A model generated the notes under the pieces. The model had not been told where the DNA came from. It saw nothing but the letters and a program-made list of their open reading frames with translations, and searched no databases. Made by a program: the position numbers and the translations under genes. DNA of 64,000 bases from UBA4416 sp038327195 (lineage in GTDB: Bacteria; Bacteroidota; Bacteroidia; B-17B0; Aurantibacillaceae), in contig JBBQKU010000001.1 of assembly GCA_038327195.1 (NCBI GenBank), positions 124,001 through 188,000 of the forward strand, read 5' to 3'. Positions within the stretch are counted from its first letter, which is position 1, and every line of letters begins with the position of its first letter. Shown here in pieces: positions 42,914 through 52,036 of the stretch.

Positions 42914-44098
42914 ATGGCATCAGATAACTTTCAAGCGCACGATTACTACTTAATGGATGAATTATTAAGTGACGAACATAAATTAATTCGCGATACAGCT
43001 CGTGCATGGGTAAAAAAAGAAGTAACACCAATTGTTGAAGAAGCATGTCAAACGGCTACTTTTCCAAAACAATGGATTAAAGGTTTAGCAGAAATTGGTG
43101 CTTTTGGCCCTTACATTCCTGCCGAATATGGTGGACCAGGATTAGATCAAATTTCTTACGGACTAATTATGCAAGAATTAGAGCGTGGCGATAGTGGTTT
43201 ACGTTCAACGGCTTCTGTTCAAAGTTCATTAGTAATGTATCCAATTTATGCATACGGAAGTGAAGAGCAAAAGAAAAAATATTTACCAAAGTTAGCAACC
43301 GGCGATTTAATGGGTTGTTTTGGATTAACAGAGCCAGATCATGGAAGTAATCCTAACGGAATGCTTACAAACTTTAAAGATGCAGGCGATGGTAAAAATG
43401 TTATTTTAAATGGTGCAAAAATGTGGATTAGTAATTCACCTTTTGCTGACATTGCTGTTGTTTGGGGAAAAGATGAAACTGGTGAAATTCGTGGAATTAT
43501 TGTTGAACGTGGTATGCCAGGTTTTACAACTCCTGAAACACATGGTAAATGGAGTTTACGTGCAAGTTCAACTGGCGAATTAGTTTTTGCAAATGTATTA
43601 GTGCCTAAAGAAAATATTTTGCCAAATGTAAAAGGTTTAAAAGGACCTTTGGGTTGTTTAAATTCAGCACGTTTTGGTATTGCTTGGGGTGTAATTGGTG
43701 CTGCTATGGATTGTTATGATAGCGCATTACGTTATAGTAAAGAACGTATTCAGTTTGGGAAACCAATTGGTGCATTTCAATTAACACAAAAAAAATTAGC
43801 TGAAATGATTACTGAAATCACAAAGGCTCAATTATTAACTTGGCGTTTAGGCGTGTTAAAAAACGAAAACCGTGCAACACCAGCTCAAATTAGTATGGCA
43901 AAACGTAACAACGTAAACATGGCTTTGCAAATTGCACGCGAAGCTCGTCAAATACACGGTGGAATGGGTATTACAGGAGAATATCCAATTATGCGCCACA
44001 TGATGAATTTAGAATCAGTTATTACTTACGAAGGAACTCACGATATTCATTTATTAATTACAGGAATGGATATAACTGGATTTAATGCGTTTTCGTAA
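42914..44098 (+). CDS. Acyl-CoA dehydrogenase, glutaryl-CoA dehydrogenase type
   Basis: A 394-aa flavoprotein. Acyl-CoA dehydrogenase features in order: a helical N-domain with IPAEYGGPG, a CFGLTEPDHGSNP stretch and WISNSPFADIAVVW (FAD/substrate-binding), RIQFGKPIGAFQL, RQIHGGMGITGEYP and the catalytic-Glu motif YEGTHDIH (Glu at about 373). This pattern best matches glutaryl-CoA dehydrogenase, which oxidatively decarboxylates glutaryl-CoA to crotonyl-CoA in lysine/tryptophan breakdown. A plain acyl-CoA dehydrogenase cannot be excluded. A perfect terminator follows. Confidence 0.88.
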   Translation: MASDNFQAHDYYLMDELLSDEHKLIRDTARAWVKKEVTPIVEEACQTATFPKQWIKGLAEIGAFGPYIPAEYGGPGLDQISYGLIMQELERGDSGLRSTASVQSSLVMYPIYAYGSEEQKKKYLPKLATGDLMGCFGLTEPDHGSNPNGMLTNFKDAGDGKNVILNGAKMWISNSPFADIAVVWGKDETGEIRGIIVERGMPGFTTPETHGKWSLRASSTGELVFANVLVPKENILPNVKGLKGPLGCLNSARFGIAWGVIGAAMDCYDSALRYSKERIQFGKPIGAFQLTQKKLAEMITEITKAQLLTWRLGVLKNENRATPAQISMAKRNNVNMALQIAREARQIHGGMGITGEYPIMRHMMNLESVITYEGTHDIHLLITGMDITGFNAFS

Positions 44099-44123
44099 TA
44101 ATTCACAATTAATGTTTAATGAG

Positions 44124-44150
44124 AAAACCACACTAAAGCAGTGTGGTTTT
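44124..44150. terminator. Rho-independent terminator
   Basis: AAAACCACAC (44124-44133) pairs perfectly with GTGTGGTTTT (44141-44150) around a 7-nt loop and continues into T residues, directly behind the acyl-CoA dehydrogenase gene. Confidence 0.9.
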
Positions 44151-44185
44151 TTTATTTATATTTACTTACACCTAAAAAATAGCTT

Positions 44186-45904
44186 ATGAAAAAATCAATA
44201 TTAGTTTTATTGTTTCCCTTTTCTTTAATTTCTCAAATTCAAAATCCCGAACAACGCATTGAAACACCTGTTAAAGCAGTAACTTTATATTTAGATGGTG
44301 CTGAAATAAACCAGCAAAAGTTAATTAATTTAAATGCGGGTATTACATCAATCGTTTTTACAAATCTTTCTTCTAAACTTATTCCAAAAAGCATACAAGT
44401 TAATGCAGGAGAAAATATTAGTGTATTAAGTGTAACAGAGAAACTAAATTTTTTAAATTCTAATTCCGAAACAATTAAAGTAAAACAGTTAAGAGATTCT
44501 TTAAAAGTGAATCAATATAAAACACAAGTGCTTATTGGAGATAAAGATGCTTTTGCGCAAGAGAAAGAATTGTTTATAAAAAACAATAGTATTGGAGGTG
44601 CTGATAAAGGCGTTTCAATTGACGAATTAAAACTTGCTTCGGAATTTTACAGAATACGTATAAAAGAAATTAACTCCGAAATTTTAAAATTAGATACTAA
44701 GATAAATGAATCGTATGTTTTAAATCAGCGTTTAGAAAATGAACTTTTTCAATTAAATGCTGATGAAAATAAACCGACCGGTGAAATTATTATTTTAGTA
44801 CAAGCTGATAATAAGATTGCCACTACTATTGATTTAAAATATGTGGTTTCTGATGCTGGCTGGGCGCCTTATTACGAGCTTAAAGCTGAAGATATTGGCA
44901 AACCTATTACTTTGGTTTATCGTGCAAGAGTATTTAATAATACTGGAATTAATTGGTCTGATGTAAAATTAAAATTATCAACTTCTGATCCTACTCGTAA
45001 CGCTTCAAAACCAACTATTAATCCATGGTTTTTGAATTTTAATTCTGCTTATGAAAAAAATGCTTATGACTATGATCAATCTGCAAATGCACCAGCGCAA
45101 AACAGACAGCAATATCAAAAATCACAAATTGAAAGTGGAAATTTAGAAAATTCTGTTAGTGTTCAAGAAATTGATGCTAAACAAATTTCTTCATACAATA
45201 CACTTAAATCTGAGCAGCAAAAACCGGTAAATAAAAAAATAATCTATGAAGAAGTTCAGGTTTCAGAATTAAGTGCTGAGTTTGAAATTAAAAAAGCATA
45301 CAGCATTCCATCTGATGCTAAGCCTTATATTGTTGAGGTTACAACCTATAGTTTAAATGCTACTTACAAACATTTTTCAATTCCAAAAGCTGAGAAAGAT
45401 GCGTTTTTATTAGCAAGAATAACAGGTTGGGAAGATTTGGATTTAATAGAAGGCCCAGCTAATGTATATTTTGGTGGAACCTATGTTGGGCAATCTTATG
45501 TAAATCCAAAAAGCGTAAATGATACGTTAGATTTATCATTTGGTCGTGATAGTAAAGTAATTGTAACGCGAACAAAAATCAAAGATTTTAATAGTGAACG
45601 ATTAATTGGAAATAGTCGCAAAATGGTTTACTCTTATGAAATGATTGTGAAAAATAATCGTAAAACAGCCATAACAATAGATGTAGAAGATCAATTACCA
45701 ATTTCTCAAAACAGTGAAATTACGGTTGAGGTCCAAGAATTATCAAAAGGATTAGTAAATAAAGATGATGGAAAAGTAAGTTGGAAATATACTATACCAA
45801 GTGGAGAAACTCAAAAAATTATTTTCACTTATACGATTAAATATCCAAAAAATAGAAATGTGGAAATTGAAAAAAGTTATAAAAAAGTTAGAGCAAAATT
45901 TTAG
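44186..45904 (+). CDS. DUF4139/MuiA-like exported protein
   Basis: A 572-aa exported protein (signal peptide, cleavage near ISQ). It resembles the mucoidy-inhibitor MuiA family: an N-terminal beta domain (VKAVTLYLDGAEINQQ, then IVFTNLSSKLIPKSIQV), a coiled-coil hairpin (about 140-190, EINSEILKLDTKINES), then the DUF4139 domain with VVSDAGWAPYYELKA and YRARVFNNTGINW. A Q/A-rich linker (about 290-340) interrupts the domain. Biological role is unknown. It is followed by the DUF4286 gene after only 2 nt. Confidence 0.85.
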   Translation: MKKSILVLLFPFSLISQIQNPEQRIETPVKAVTLYLDGAEINQQKLINLNAGITSIVFTNLSSKLIPKSIQVNAGENISVLSVTEKLNFLNSNSETIKVKQLRDSLKVNQYKTQVLIGDKDAFAQEKELFIKNNSIGGADKGVSIDELKLASEFYRIRIKEINSEILKLDTKINESYVLNQRLENELFQLNADENKPTGEIIILVQADNKIATTIDLKYVVSDAGWAPYYELKAEDIGKPITLVYRARVFNNTGINWSDVKLKLSTSDPTRNASKPTINPWFLNFNSAYEKNAYDYDQSANAPAQNRQQYQKSQIESGNLENSVSVQEIDAKQISSYNTLKSEQQKPVNKKIIYEEVQVSELSAEFEIKKAYSIPSDAKPYIVEVTTYSLNATYKHFSIPKAEKDAFLLARITGWEDLDLIEGPANVYFGGTYVGQSYVNPKSVNDTLDLSFGRDSKVIVTRTKIKDFNSERLIGNSRKMVYSYEMIVKNNRKTAITIDVEDQLPISQNSEITVEVQELSKGLVNKDDGKVSWKYTIPSGETQKIIFTYTIKYPKNRNVEIEKSYKKVRAKF

Positions 45905-45906
45905 AT

Positions 45907-46206
45907 ATGTATATTTATAATGTAACCGTTAGTATTGAAAAAGCATTAGCCGAAGATTGGTTAAACTGGATGAAAACTGTGCATGTGCCAGATGTATTAA
46001 ACACTGGGCATTTTGTAGAAAATAAAATTTGTCGTGTATTAAATGTTGATGATGAAGGAGCAACTTTTTCGGTGCAATATACTTTTGAAACCATGGAGGA
46101 AATTGATTCGTATCAAAAAAATCATGCACCACGTTTACAAGCAGAACATAGTAAACGTTACGAAGGAAAATACGCAGCATTTAGAACCGTATTAGAAATA
46201 CTTTAA
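45907..46206 (+). CDS. DUF4286 family protein
   Basis: A 99-aa protein beginning MYIYNVTVSIEKALAEDW, with a WMKTVHVPDVLNTGHF stretch and FSVQYTF, and ending KRYEGKYAAFRTVLEIL. This matches the Bacteroidota DUF4286 family, a small ferredoxin-like alpha/beta fold of unknown function often encoded near rsmA. Its stop and the next start overlap (TAATG). Confidence 0.9.
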   Translation: MYIYNVTVSIEKALAEDWLNWMKTVHVPDVLNTGHFVENKICRVLNVDDEGATFSVQYTFETMEEIDSYQKNHAPRLQAEHSKRYEGKYAAFRTVLEIL

Positions 46207-46712
46207 TGAAATTTGGATTATTAATAGTGTTTTTATTTTGTTTCAGAAATTCTGATGCCCAAAAATTTTTAGAAATAGATATTACCCATTTTAATAATTT
46301 TAAAAAATTTCAACTTTTTAATAATTCATTTTTAGAATATAAATTAAAAGGACAACATACATATCATATAGATAAAATGGTAGATATGAATGATAGTATG
46401 ATTGTGTTTAAAAATGAGTCAACCATTTTAATTTCTCAAATAAAATGTATTAAATTAAGAAATGCTAGTCTGTTAGCTAAATTATTTGGATCGTTTTTTT
46501 TAATTGGCGGCAGTGGATTAATTATAATCGATACGTTTAATAATATTATTAATTATCAAGCAAAAATTATTGATGAAAGAGCTGTATTTGTTGGCGTTTC
46601 TTTAATAGCAGCTAGTCTGATTATTAAACAACTTACGATTAAACGAATCAGAATTAGTAAAAATAAATCATTACGTGTGTTAGATATAAATTTCCAAAAT
46701 TTAAATAAATAA
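46206..46712 (+). CDS. Membrane protein of unknown function
   Basis: A 168-aa protein with a signal-like N-terminus (FGLLIVFLFCFRNSDAQ) and two hydrophobic segments (about 93-110, LAKLFGSFFLIGGSGLII; about 125-140, AVFVGVSLIAASLII), followed by a basic tail. The middle region (MVDMNDSMIVFKNES) is polar and probably periplasmic. No motif is known. It lies between the DUF4286 gene and rsmA with overlapping/adjacent ends, so it is cotranscribed with them. Confidence 0.7.
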   Translation: MKFGLLIVFLFCFRNSDAQKFLEIDITHFNNFKKFQLFNNSFLEYKLKGQHTYHIDKMVDMNDSMIVFKNESTILISQIKCIKLRNASLLAKLFGSFFLIGGSGLIIIDTFNNIINYQAKIIDERAVFVGVSLIAASLIIKQLTIKRIRISKNKSLRVLDINFQNLNK

Positions 46713-46716
46713 TATT

Positions 46717-47493
46717 TTGAGCCAACCCATAAAAGCAAAAAAACATTTAGGTCAGCATTTTTTACATGATTTAAATATTGCACAAAAAATAGTAAAATCA
46801 TTACCCGAAACTGCTGATGCCGTTATTGAAATTGGCCCAGGAACTGGCGTTTTAACACAATATTTAATTGATAAAGAAAACTTTAAAGCTTTTGATATTG
46901 ATAGAGAATCAATTGATTTTTTAAAAGAAAAATATCCGCAACATGCTCATAAAATTTCTTTTCAGGATTTTTTAGAAGCAGATTTAAACACAATCATAGC
47001 AGAGAAGCATTATAATATTATTGGAAATTTTCCATATAATATTTCGACGCAAATTATGTTTAAAGTTTTAGAGCATCGCAATAATATAAACTTCGTTGTT
47101 GGTATGTTTCAAAGAGAGGTTGCACAGCGTATTGCCGAAAAACCAGGTTCAAAAACGTATGGCATTTTAAGTGTGTTATTACAAGCCTTTTATAAAATCG
47201 AATATTTATTTACAGTACACGAACAAGTATTTACGCCACCACCAAAAGTAAAATCGGCAGTTATACGTTTGTCAAGAAATACAACTGTATCTTTAAATTG
47301 TAATGAAGATTTATTTTTTAAAGTCGTGAAAGCATCTTTTAATCAACGCCGAAAAACAGTTCGCAATTCTGTAAAAACATTAAGTGGAAATCATCCTATT
47401 GAATCTGTTTATTTGGATAAACGCGCCGAACAATTATCAGTTAATGAGTTTGTTGAATTAACAAATGCGATTGAAAAAGCATTGAAAGGTTAA
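46717..47493 (+). CDS. rsmA: 16S rRNA (adenine-1518/1519-N6) dimethyltransferase (TTG start)
   Basis: RsmA/KsgA dimethylates two adenines near the 3' end of 16S rRNA during late ribosome assembly. The 258-aa protein has KKHLGQHFLHD (9-19), the SAM motif IEIGPGTGVL (about 38-47), the catalytic NFPYNIS (about 106-112), and VGMFQREVAQRI and FTPPPKVKSAV. The first codon is TTG at 46717; the KKHLGQHF region sits at the expected distance, and no ATG precedes it. It is coupled to the previous membrane-protein gene. Confidence 0.96.
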   Translation: MSQPIKAKKHLGQHFLHDLNIAQKIVKSLPETADAVIEIGPGTGVLTQYLIDKENFKAFDIDRESIDFLKEKYPQHAHKISFQDFLEADLNTIIAEKHYNIIGNFPYNISTQIMFKVLEHRNNINFVVGMFQREVAQRIAEKPGSKTYGILSVLLQAFYKIEYLFTVHEQVFTPPPKVKSAVIRLSRNTTVSLNCNEDLFFKVVKASFNQRRKTVRNSVKTLSGNHPIESVYLDKRAEQLSVNEFVELTNAIEKALKG

Positions 47494-47906
47494 ACTTTGT
47501 GTCTTCCAATTTTGATATTGTAACGAATACAATCCCAATATTCTTTGCTGTAGCTTACAAAAATTTCTTCTCCAGCTGAAATGTTTTTTGTAGCAACAAT
47601 AAAACATTTATCACCTTCGATATCATAAACACAATTGTTTTTCAATCCTTTTACTCTTCCTAAACCAGCTGCATCATTTGCAAATCTCGCTTTGTGTTGT
47701 GGCGTGTTAAACGCATCAATACAACGCTTTTTATTTATAAAAAACAAATAGCCGTCTTTATTTAATTCAACACGTTTTTCGTATTCTTTCCAATCAATAA
47801 TTTCGCCTTCGTATTCAATTACTTTTTCGCCTTTTTTAATTGCCGTTGTAGTAAATAAACCTTTACCTGAATTTGGTAGTTGTGATGTTTTAACTGTTAG
47901 TGCCAT
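47490..47906 (-). CDS. SET-domain protein, putative protein-lysine methyltransferase
   Basis: A frame of 141 aa starts at 47915, but the ATG at 47906 (MALTVKTS) is preferred because a TATATTTG promoter element lies at 47913-47920. The SET fold is evident: NSGKGLFTTTAIKKGEKVIEY-like strand, RFANDAAGLGRV with KNNC (SAM/Cys region), IVATKNISAGEEIFVSY and a terminal YW. SET proteins methylate lysines; bacterial targets are mostly unknown. It converges with rsmA, overlapping by 4 nt at the stops. Confidence 0.87.
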   Translation of the reverse strand: MALTVKTSQLPNSGKGLFTTTAIKKGEKVIEYEGEIIDWKEYEKRVELNKDGYLFFINKKRCIDAFNTPQHKARFANDAAGLGRVKGLKNNCVYDIEGDKCFIVATKNISAGEEIFVSYSKEYWDCIRYNIKIGRHKV

Positions 47907-47912
47907 AGTTTG

Positions 47913-47920
47913 CAAATATA
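47913..47920 (-). promoter_or_regulatory. Candidate -7 promoter element (TATATTTG) for the SET gene
   Basis: Minus-strand TATATTTG fits TAnnTTTG and overlaps the first codons of the longer reading frame, so the start at 47906 is favoured, with an almost leaderless message. Confidence 0.5.
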
Positions 47921-47988
47921 ACTGCCTTATCGGATATTTTTGAAAATAAATATTAACTTTATATACATAAATCGTAAAAAGTTATCAT

Positions 47989-49350
47989 ATGAAAAAACAA
48001 ATACTTTGCTTGAGTTTAGCTGTAAGCAGTTTTGCAATTGCACAAACGCCTAGTCCAGATTGGAGTGTCAATCAATCAACTAATTTTCCTTATGTATCTG
48101 CTGGAACAAGATATTTGGATGCTGTTAATTCAAACGTATTATGGGCTATTGGTTATGATGGTTTTGCTGCCTCTAGAAATTATAATTCATTTTCACGTAC
48201 AATTAATGGTGGTACTTCTTACAATGTTGGAAAAGTATTTCCTGATACAAATACATACGTGGTTTCAAGCATTGAAGGTATTGATGCTAATACTGCTTGG
48301 GTTACAGCTTATGTAAAAGCAACTGGAAATAAAGGTGTAGTATTTAAAACAAGTAATGGTGGAACAACTTGGACTAACGGTGGAAATGCTACCATGTTTT
48401 CAAACACTTCGTCATTTGCAAATTTAACGTGTTTCACTAGCACAAATACTGGTATTACAATGGGTGATCCAAAAGGTGGAGAGTTTGAAATTTATAGAAC
48501 AACTGATGCTGGAGCAACTTGGTCAGTTGTACCTGGCGCTAATATTCCTAACCCTTCATCAACTACAGAATATGGTTTTGTGGATGTATATACTAAATTA
48601 GGTACACATATTTGGTTTGGTACATCAACAGGTCGAGTTTATCATTCATTAGATGAAGGTTTAAACTGGACAGTTGGAACTGTTACTGGCGCAACTGCTG
48701 GTGTTACAGCACTAGCATTTACTGATGCAAATAATGGTTTAGCTTACGGTTATGCAACAGGAAGTGTTTTTGGATTATATAGCACAAATAATGGCGGTAA
48801 TACCTGGACGGCTATGCCAGTTCCAGTTGAATTAGGAATGAATGATATTTGCGCCGTACCAGGAACAAATAATTACGTGTCATGTGGCGCAGCTACTGGA
48901 AATACAGTATTGTCTTATTCTGGAGACCAAGGTTTAACTTGGACTGATTGGGGAAGTTTTGGTATTCAATATTTGAAAATTGATTTTGCTAATTCTACCT
49001 CAGGCTGGGCTGGAACATTTTCTGATCCAACTACTGCAAGTATTGGAGGTATTTATAAATATAATGGTACATTATTGTCTACTCAAAATTTTAACAATGA
49101 TAATTTTAAACTAAATATTTACCCAAATCCTTCTTCTGGTTTAATTACATTTGATTTACCAATTTCTAAAAATAAAACGGTATTAGAAATCACCGATGTG
49201 TTAGGTAAAAGCGTTTATTTTGACACGTTAAACGAGCAAACTACTGATTCTAAAAAACAAATTAATTTAGATTTTTTACCAAAGGGTGTTTACACAGCAA
49301 CATTAAAAAATAATAATGAAGTTTCAGTTAAAAAAATTATTTTGCAATAA
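47989..49350 (+). CDS. Secreted BNR/YCF48-like protein with type IX C-terminal sorting domain
   Basis: A 453-aa protein with a signal peptide (cleavage near AIAQT). Many Asp-box-like repeats follow, e.g. NGGTTWTNGGNATMF, TTDAGATWSVVPGA, SLDEGLNWTVG and TNNGGNTWTAM, giving a beta-propeller of the VPS10/YCF48 type. The last 80 aa (LNIYPNPSSGLITFD to EVSVKKIILQ) match the type A C-terminal domain used for type IX export. It is followed by a strong terminator, and is probable cargo for the PorU/PorV system encoded downstream. Confidence 0.9.
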   Translation: MKKQILCLSLAVSSFAIAQTPSPDWSVNQSTNFPYVSAGTRYLDAVNSNVLWAIGYDGFAASRNYNSFSRTINGGTSYNVGKVFPDTNTYVVSSIEGIDANTAWVTAYVKATGNKGVVFKTSNGGTTWTNGGNATMFSNTSSFANLTCFTSTNTGITMGDPKGGEFEIYRTTDAGATWSVVPGANIPNPSSTTEYGFVDVYTKLGTHIWFGTSTGRVYHSLDEGLNWTVGTVTGATAGVTALAFTDANNGLAYGYATGSVFGLYSTNNGGNTWTAMPVPVELGMNDICAVPGTNNYVSCGAATGNTVLSYSGDQGLTWTDWGSFGIQYLKIDFANSTSGWAGTFSDPTTASIGGIYKYNGTLLSTQNFNNDNFKLNIYPNPSSGLITFDLPISKNKTVLEITDVLGKSVYFDTLNEQTTDSKKQINLDFLPKGVYTATLKNNNEVSVKKIILQ

Positions 49351-49370
49351 TTTTTAAAGAATAATTTTTT

Positions 49371-49400
49371 AAAAAGGGATATTAAATAGTATCCCTTTTT
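49371..49400. terminator. Rho-independent-type terminator
   Basis: AAAAAGGGATA (49371-49381) pairs with TATCCCTTTTT (49390-49400) around an 8-nt loop, 21 nt downstream of the stop of the secreted propeller gene. Confidence 0.85.
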
Positions 49401-49437
49401 TATTGAAAAAATGTACTTTTATTATAGATAATTTATT

Positions 49438-50550
49438 ATGGCAAACGATTTTAACGAAAAAACAGCAGAGGTTGGCAATTTTATAAAGTGTAAAGATTGT
49501 GGTGGAAATCTTAAATATTTAATAGGAACTCCTTATTTAAATTGTGAATACTGTGGAGCAAAAAATGTAATTGAATCCGAAAAAGAAACTGTAATTATTG
49601 AGAATGATTTTGAAAGTTTTTTAGTTGAAAAAGAACATCAAGAGGATAAAAAAGAAATCAGTACGGTAAAATGTACAAACTGTGCAGCTTCAACAACACT
49701 GCCAGCAAATGTTACGTCTAGTAATTGTCCTTATTGCGATACGCCTTTAGTTATTAAAAATGCTTCTACATCAAGTATAATAAAGCCATCTTATTTACTT
49801 CCCTTTAAAATAGATCGAAAAAAAGCTTCGTCTGAATTCGTTTCTTGGGCTAAAGGGTTATGGTTTGCCCCAAATAAATTAAAACAATATGCCGAACATT
49901 CTGCTGAAAAATTGAATGGAATTTATATGCCTTATTGGACATATGACTCAAATACGGTTACGGATTATTCGGGTATGCGTGGCGTTTATTATTACGTCAC
50001 AGAAACGTATACGGATAAAGATGGTAAAACTCAAACCCATCAAGTTCAGCATACCAATTGGTTTCCAGCAAGTGGAATTGTTCATAACGAATTTGATGAT
50101 GTGTTAGTCGTGTCTTCCAAATCTTTACCTGAAAATTTGGCAAATGACTTAGAGCCTTGGGATTTACCTGATTTGGTAAACTATGATGATAAATTTTTAA
50201 GTGGGTTTATAACTGAAAGTTACCAAGTCGATTTAAGAACGGGATTTGAAAAAGCAAAAGTGAAAATGCAGTCTGTTATAAAGTCAACGGTAATTTCAGA
50301 TATTGGAGGTGATGTGCAGCAAATTACAACAATGAACTCAAGTTATAATGACATAACGTTTAAGCATATTTTATTACCTGTTTGGTTGAGTTCTTATAAA
50401 TATAAAGATAAGGTTTATCGTTTTTTAATAAATGCTCGCACTGGTGAAGTGCAAGGAGAAAGACCTTACTCTGCAATAAAAATCTTCTTATTAGTTAGTG
50501 CAATTTTAGCAGTAGTTGGAACAGTTCTTTATTTTGCTAATAAAAAGTAA
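49438..50550 (+). CDS. Zinc-ribbon membrane protein, function unknown
   Basis: A 370-aa protein with two zinc-ribbon pairs at the N-terminus: C18/C21 with C36/C39 (CKDCGG... CEYCGA) and CTNC near 79 with CPYC near 98. The central domain has aromatic-rich strands (GIYMPYWTYDSNTVTDYSG, HTNWFPASGI), and a single C-terminal TM helix (about 345-366, FLLVSAILAVVGTVLYF) anchors it. Similar proteins are sometimes named as helicase-like from the ribbon only; no helicase motif is present here. It converges with the next small gene. Confidence 0.75.
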   Translation: MANDFNEKTAEVGNFIKCKDCGGNLKYLIGTPYLNCEYCGAKNVIESEKETVIIENDFESFLVEKEHQEDKKEISTVKCTNCAASTTLPANVTSSNCPYCDTPLVIKNASTSSIIKPSYLLPFKIDRKKASSEFVSWAKGLWFAPNKLKQYAEHSAEKLNGIYMPYWTYDSNTVTDYSGMRGVYYYVTETYTDKDGKTQTHQVQHTNWFPASGIVHNEFDDVLVVSSKSLPENLANDLEPWDLPDLVNYDDKFLSGFITESYQVDLRTGFEKAKVKMQSVIKSTVISDIGGDVQQITTMNSSYNDITFKHILLPVWLSSYKYKDKVYRFLINARTGEVQGERPYSAIKIFLLVSAILAVVGTVLYFANKK

Positions 50551-50558
50551 AAGCATAA

Positions 50559-50855
50559 CTAAGCTTTTTTAACCTTAGTTGGCCTTATGCCTAATTTTTT
50601 CATGCTTCTATGTTTTTGTTTCTTAGCATTTCTGTTCATGCGTTTAACGTCTTTTGCGTTTTGTTTGCTTAACTCAGAACTTGGTTTGTTTTTCCCTTTT
50701 TTATCTAAATATGGGTTAAATGCTTCACGAGGTTTATGTCTCTTTCCCGATTTTCGCCACATTTTTTTTCGTTCTTTACTCTCTGTAAACTGAGCTTTTA
50801 AAGGTAAAGAGCTGATAATAGTTAAAGCTAAAATATATATAATTTGTTTTATCAT
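50559..50855 (-). CDS. Small exported, extremely basic protein
   Basis: A 98-aa protein with a signal peptide (hydrophobic residues 4-18, cleavage near LKAQ). The remaining 75 or so residues are dominated by Lys and Arg (KERKKMWRKSGKRHKPREA, KDVKRMNRNAKKQKHRSM, GIRPTKVKKA) with almost no hydrophobic residues, so it is likely disordered. It could bind LPS or nucleic acid outside the cytoplasm. No family is recognised. The stop is 8 nt from the convergent zinc-ribbon gene. Confidence 0.6.
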   Translation of the reverse strand: MIKQIIYILALTIISSLPLKAQFTESKERKKMWRKSGKRHKPREAFNPYLDKKGKNKPSSELSKQNAKDVKRMNRNAKKQKHRSMKKLGIRPTKVKKA

Positions 50856-50937
50856 CTTTTACAAATAACGCAGTTTTTGATAATGGATACACTATTTGCA
50901 CTTTATTTTACTAACAGTTTTACTGTTTAAATAGTGT

Positions 50938-50968
50938 TTTGATGTTTATTGGTTTTGTAGTAAATTTG
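50938..50968 (+). promoter_or_regulatory. Bacteroidota-type promoter for bioB
   Basis: TTTG (50938-50941) is followed after 19 nt by TAAATTTG (50961-50968), matching the -33/-7 consensus. It lies inside the longest open reading frame (ATG at 50939) but 21 nt before the ATG at 50990, which fixes the bioB start. Confidence 0.7.
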
Positions 50969-50989
50969 TTTGAATTAGAATATGAGATT

Positions 50990-51967
50990 ATGATAAATAA
51001 AGATTGGACAAAAGAAGAAATATTAGAAGTATATAACACTCCTTTAATGGAGCTAATTTATAAAGCAGCAGAAGTTCATAAGCAACATCACACAGTAGGA
51101 GAAGTTCAAGTAAGCTCTTTGTTATCTATTAAAACTGGCGGTTGCCCAGAAGATTGCTCGTATTGTCCCCAAGCTGCTAGGTATCATACTGAGGTTAAAG
51201 TTCATAAATTAATGAGTGTTCCAGAAGTTGATGAAGCTGCAAATAATGCTAAAGCTGGCGGGGCAAGTCGTATGTGCTTAGGAGCTGCTTGGCGTGAAGT
51301 ACGCGATAATAAAGATTTTGATACCGTGCTTGATATGGTAAAAACAATCAATAGTAAAGGTTTAGAAGTATGTGCAACTCTTGGCATGGTTACCGAAGAT
51401 CAAGCACGCAGATTAGCCGATGCTGGTTTGTATGCATACAATCACAATATTGATACAAGTGAAGAGAATTACGAAAAAATTATTTCTACTCGTACGTTTG
51501 ACGACCGTTTAAATACAATTCATAATGTAAGAAAAGCTGGATTAACTGTTTGTTCAGGTGGTATAATTGGAATGGGAGAATCTGTAAATGATAGAGTAGG
51601 GATGTTGTATACTTTAAGCCTATTGCGTCCTCAACCAGAATCCGTTCCTATAAATGCATTAGTTGCAGTTGAAGGTACTCCAATGGAAGATCAACCACCG
51701 GTTCCAATTTGGGATATGGTTCGCATGATTGCAACTGCTCGCATCATTTTACCAAGAACTGCAGTGCGTTTATCTGCGGGCCGTTTAAGCATGAGCATGG
51801 AAGGTCAAGCATTATGTTTTATGGCTGGTGCAAATTCTATTTTTGCAGGTGAAAAATTATTGACAACTCCAAATCCTTTATATAATCAAGACATGGAAAT
51901 GTTTAAAATACTTGGATTAAACACAAAAAAAGCTTTTGTAGATAAGTTGAAAAATGAATTGGTTTAG
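50990..51967 (+). CDS. bioB: Biotin synthase
   Basis: Radical SAM enzyme that inserts sulfur into dethiobiotin. From ATG 50990 (MINKDWTK) the protein is 325 aa with the cluster motif CPEDCSYC (C52, C56, C59), then the AGGASRMCLGAAWRE, YNHNIDTSEENYEKI, GGIIGMGES and AGRLSMSMEGQALC segments, all typical BioB. The longer frame from 50939 would overlap its own promoter, so the downstream start is used. It is followed by a WG-repeat gene and bioF on the same strand. Confidence 0.96.
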   Translation: MINKDWTKEEILEVYNTPLMELIYKAAEVHKQHHTVGEVQVSSLLSIKTGGCPEDCSYCPQAARYHTEVKVHKLMSVPEVDEAANNAKAGGASRMCLGAAWREVRDNKDFDTVLDMVKTINSKGLEVCATLGMVTEDQARRLADAGLYAYNHNIDTSEENYEKIISTRTFDDRLNTIHNVRKAGLTVCSGGIIGMGESVNDRVGMLYTLSLLRPQPESVPINALVAVEGTPMEDQPPVPIWDMVRMIATARIILPRTAVRLSAGRLSMSMEGQALCFMAGANSIFAGEKLLTTPNPLYNQDMEMFKILGLNTKKAFVDKLKNELV

Positions 51968-52036
51968 TTTTTAACTTTTATTAATTTTTTTCGGTATAGT
52001 CTTTGTAAATAGTTATTCAACTTAATAAAAAATAAA

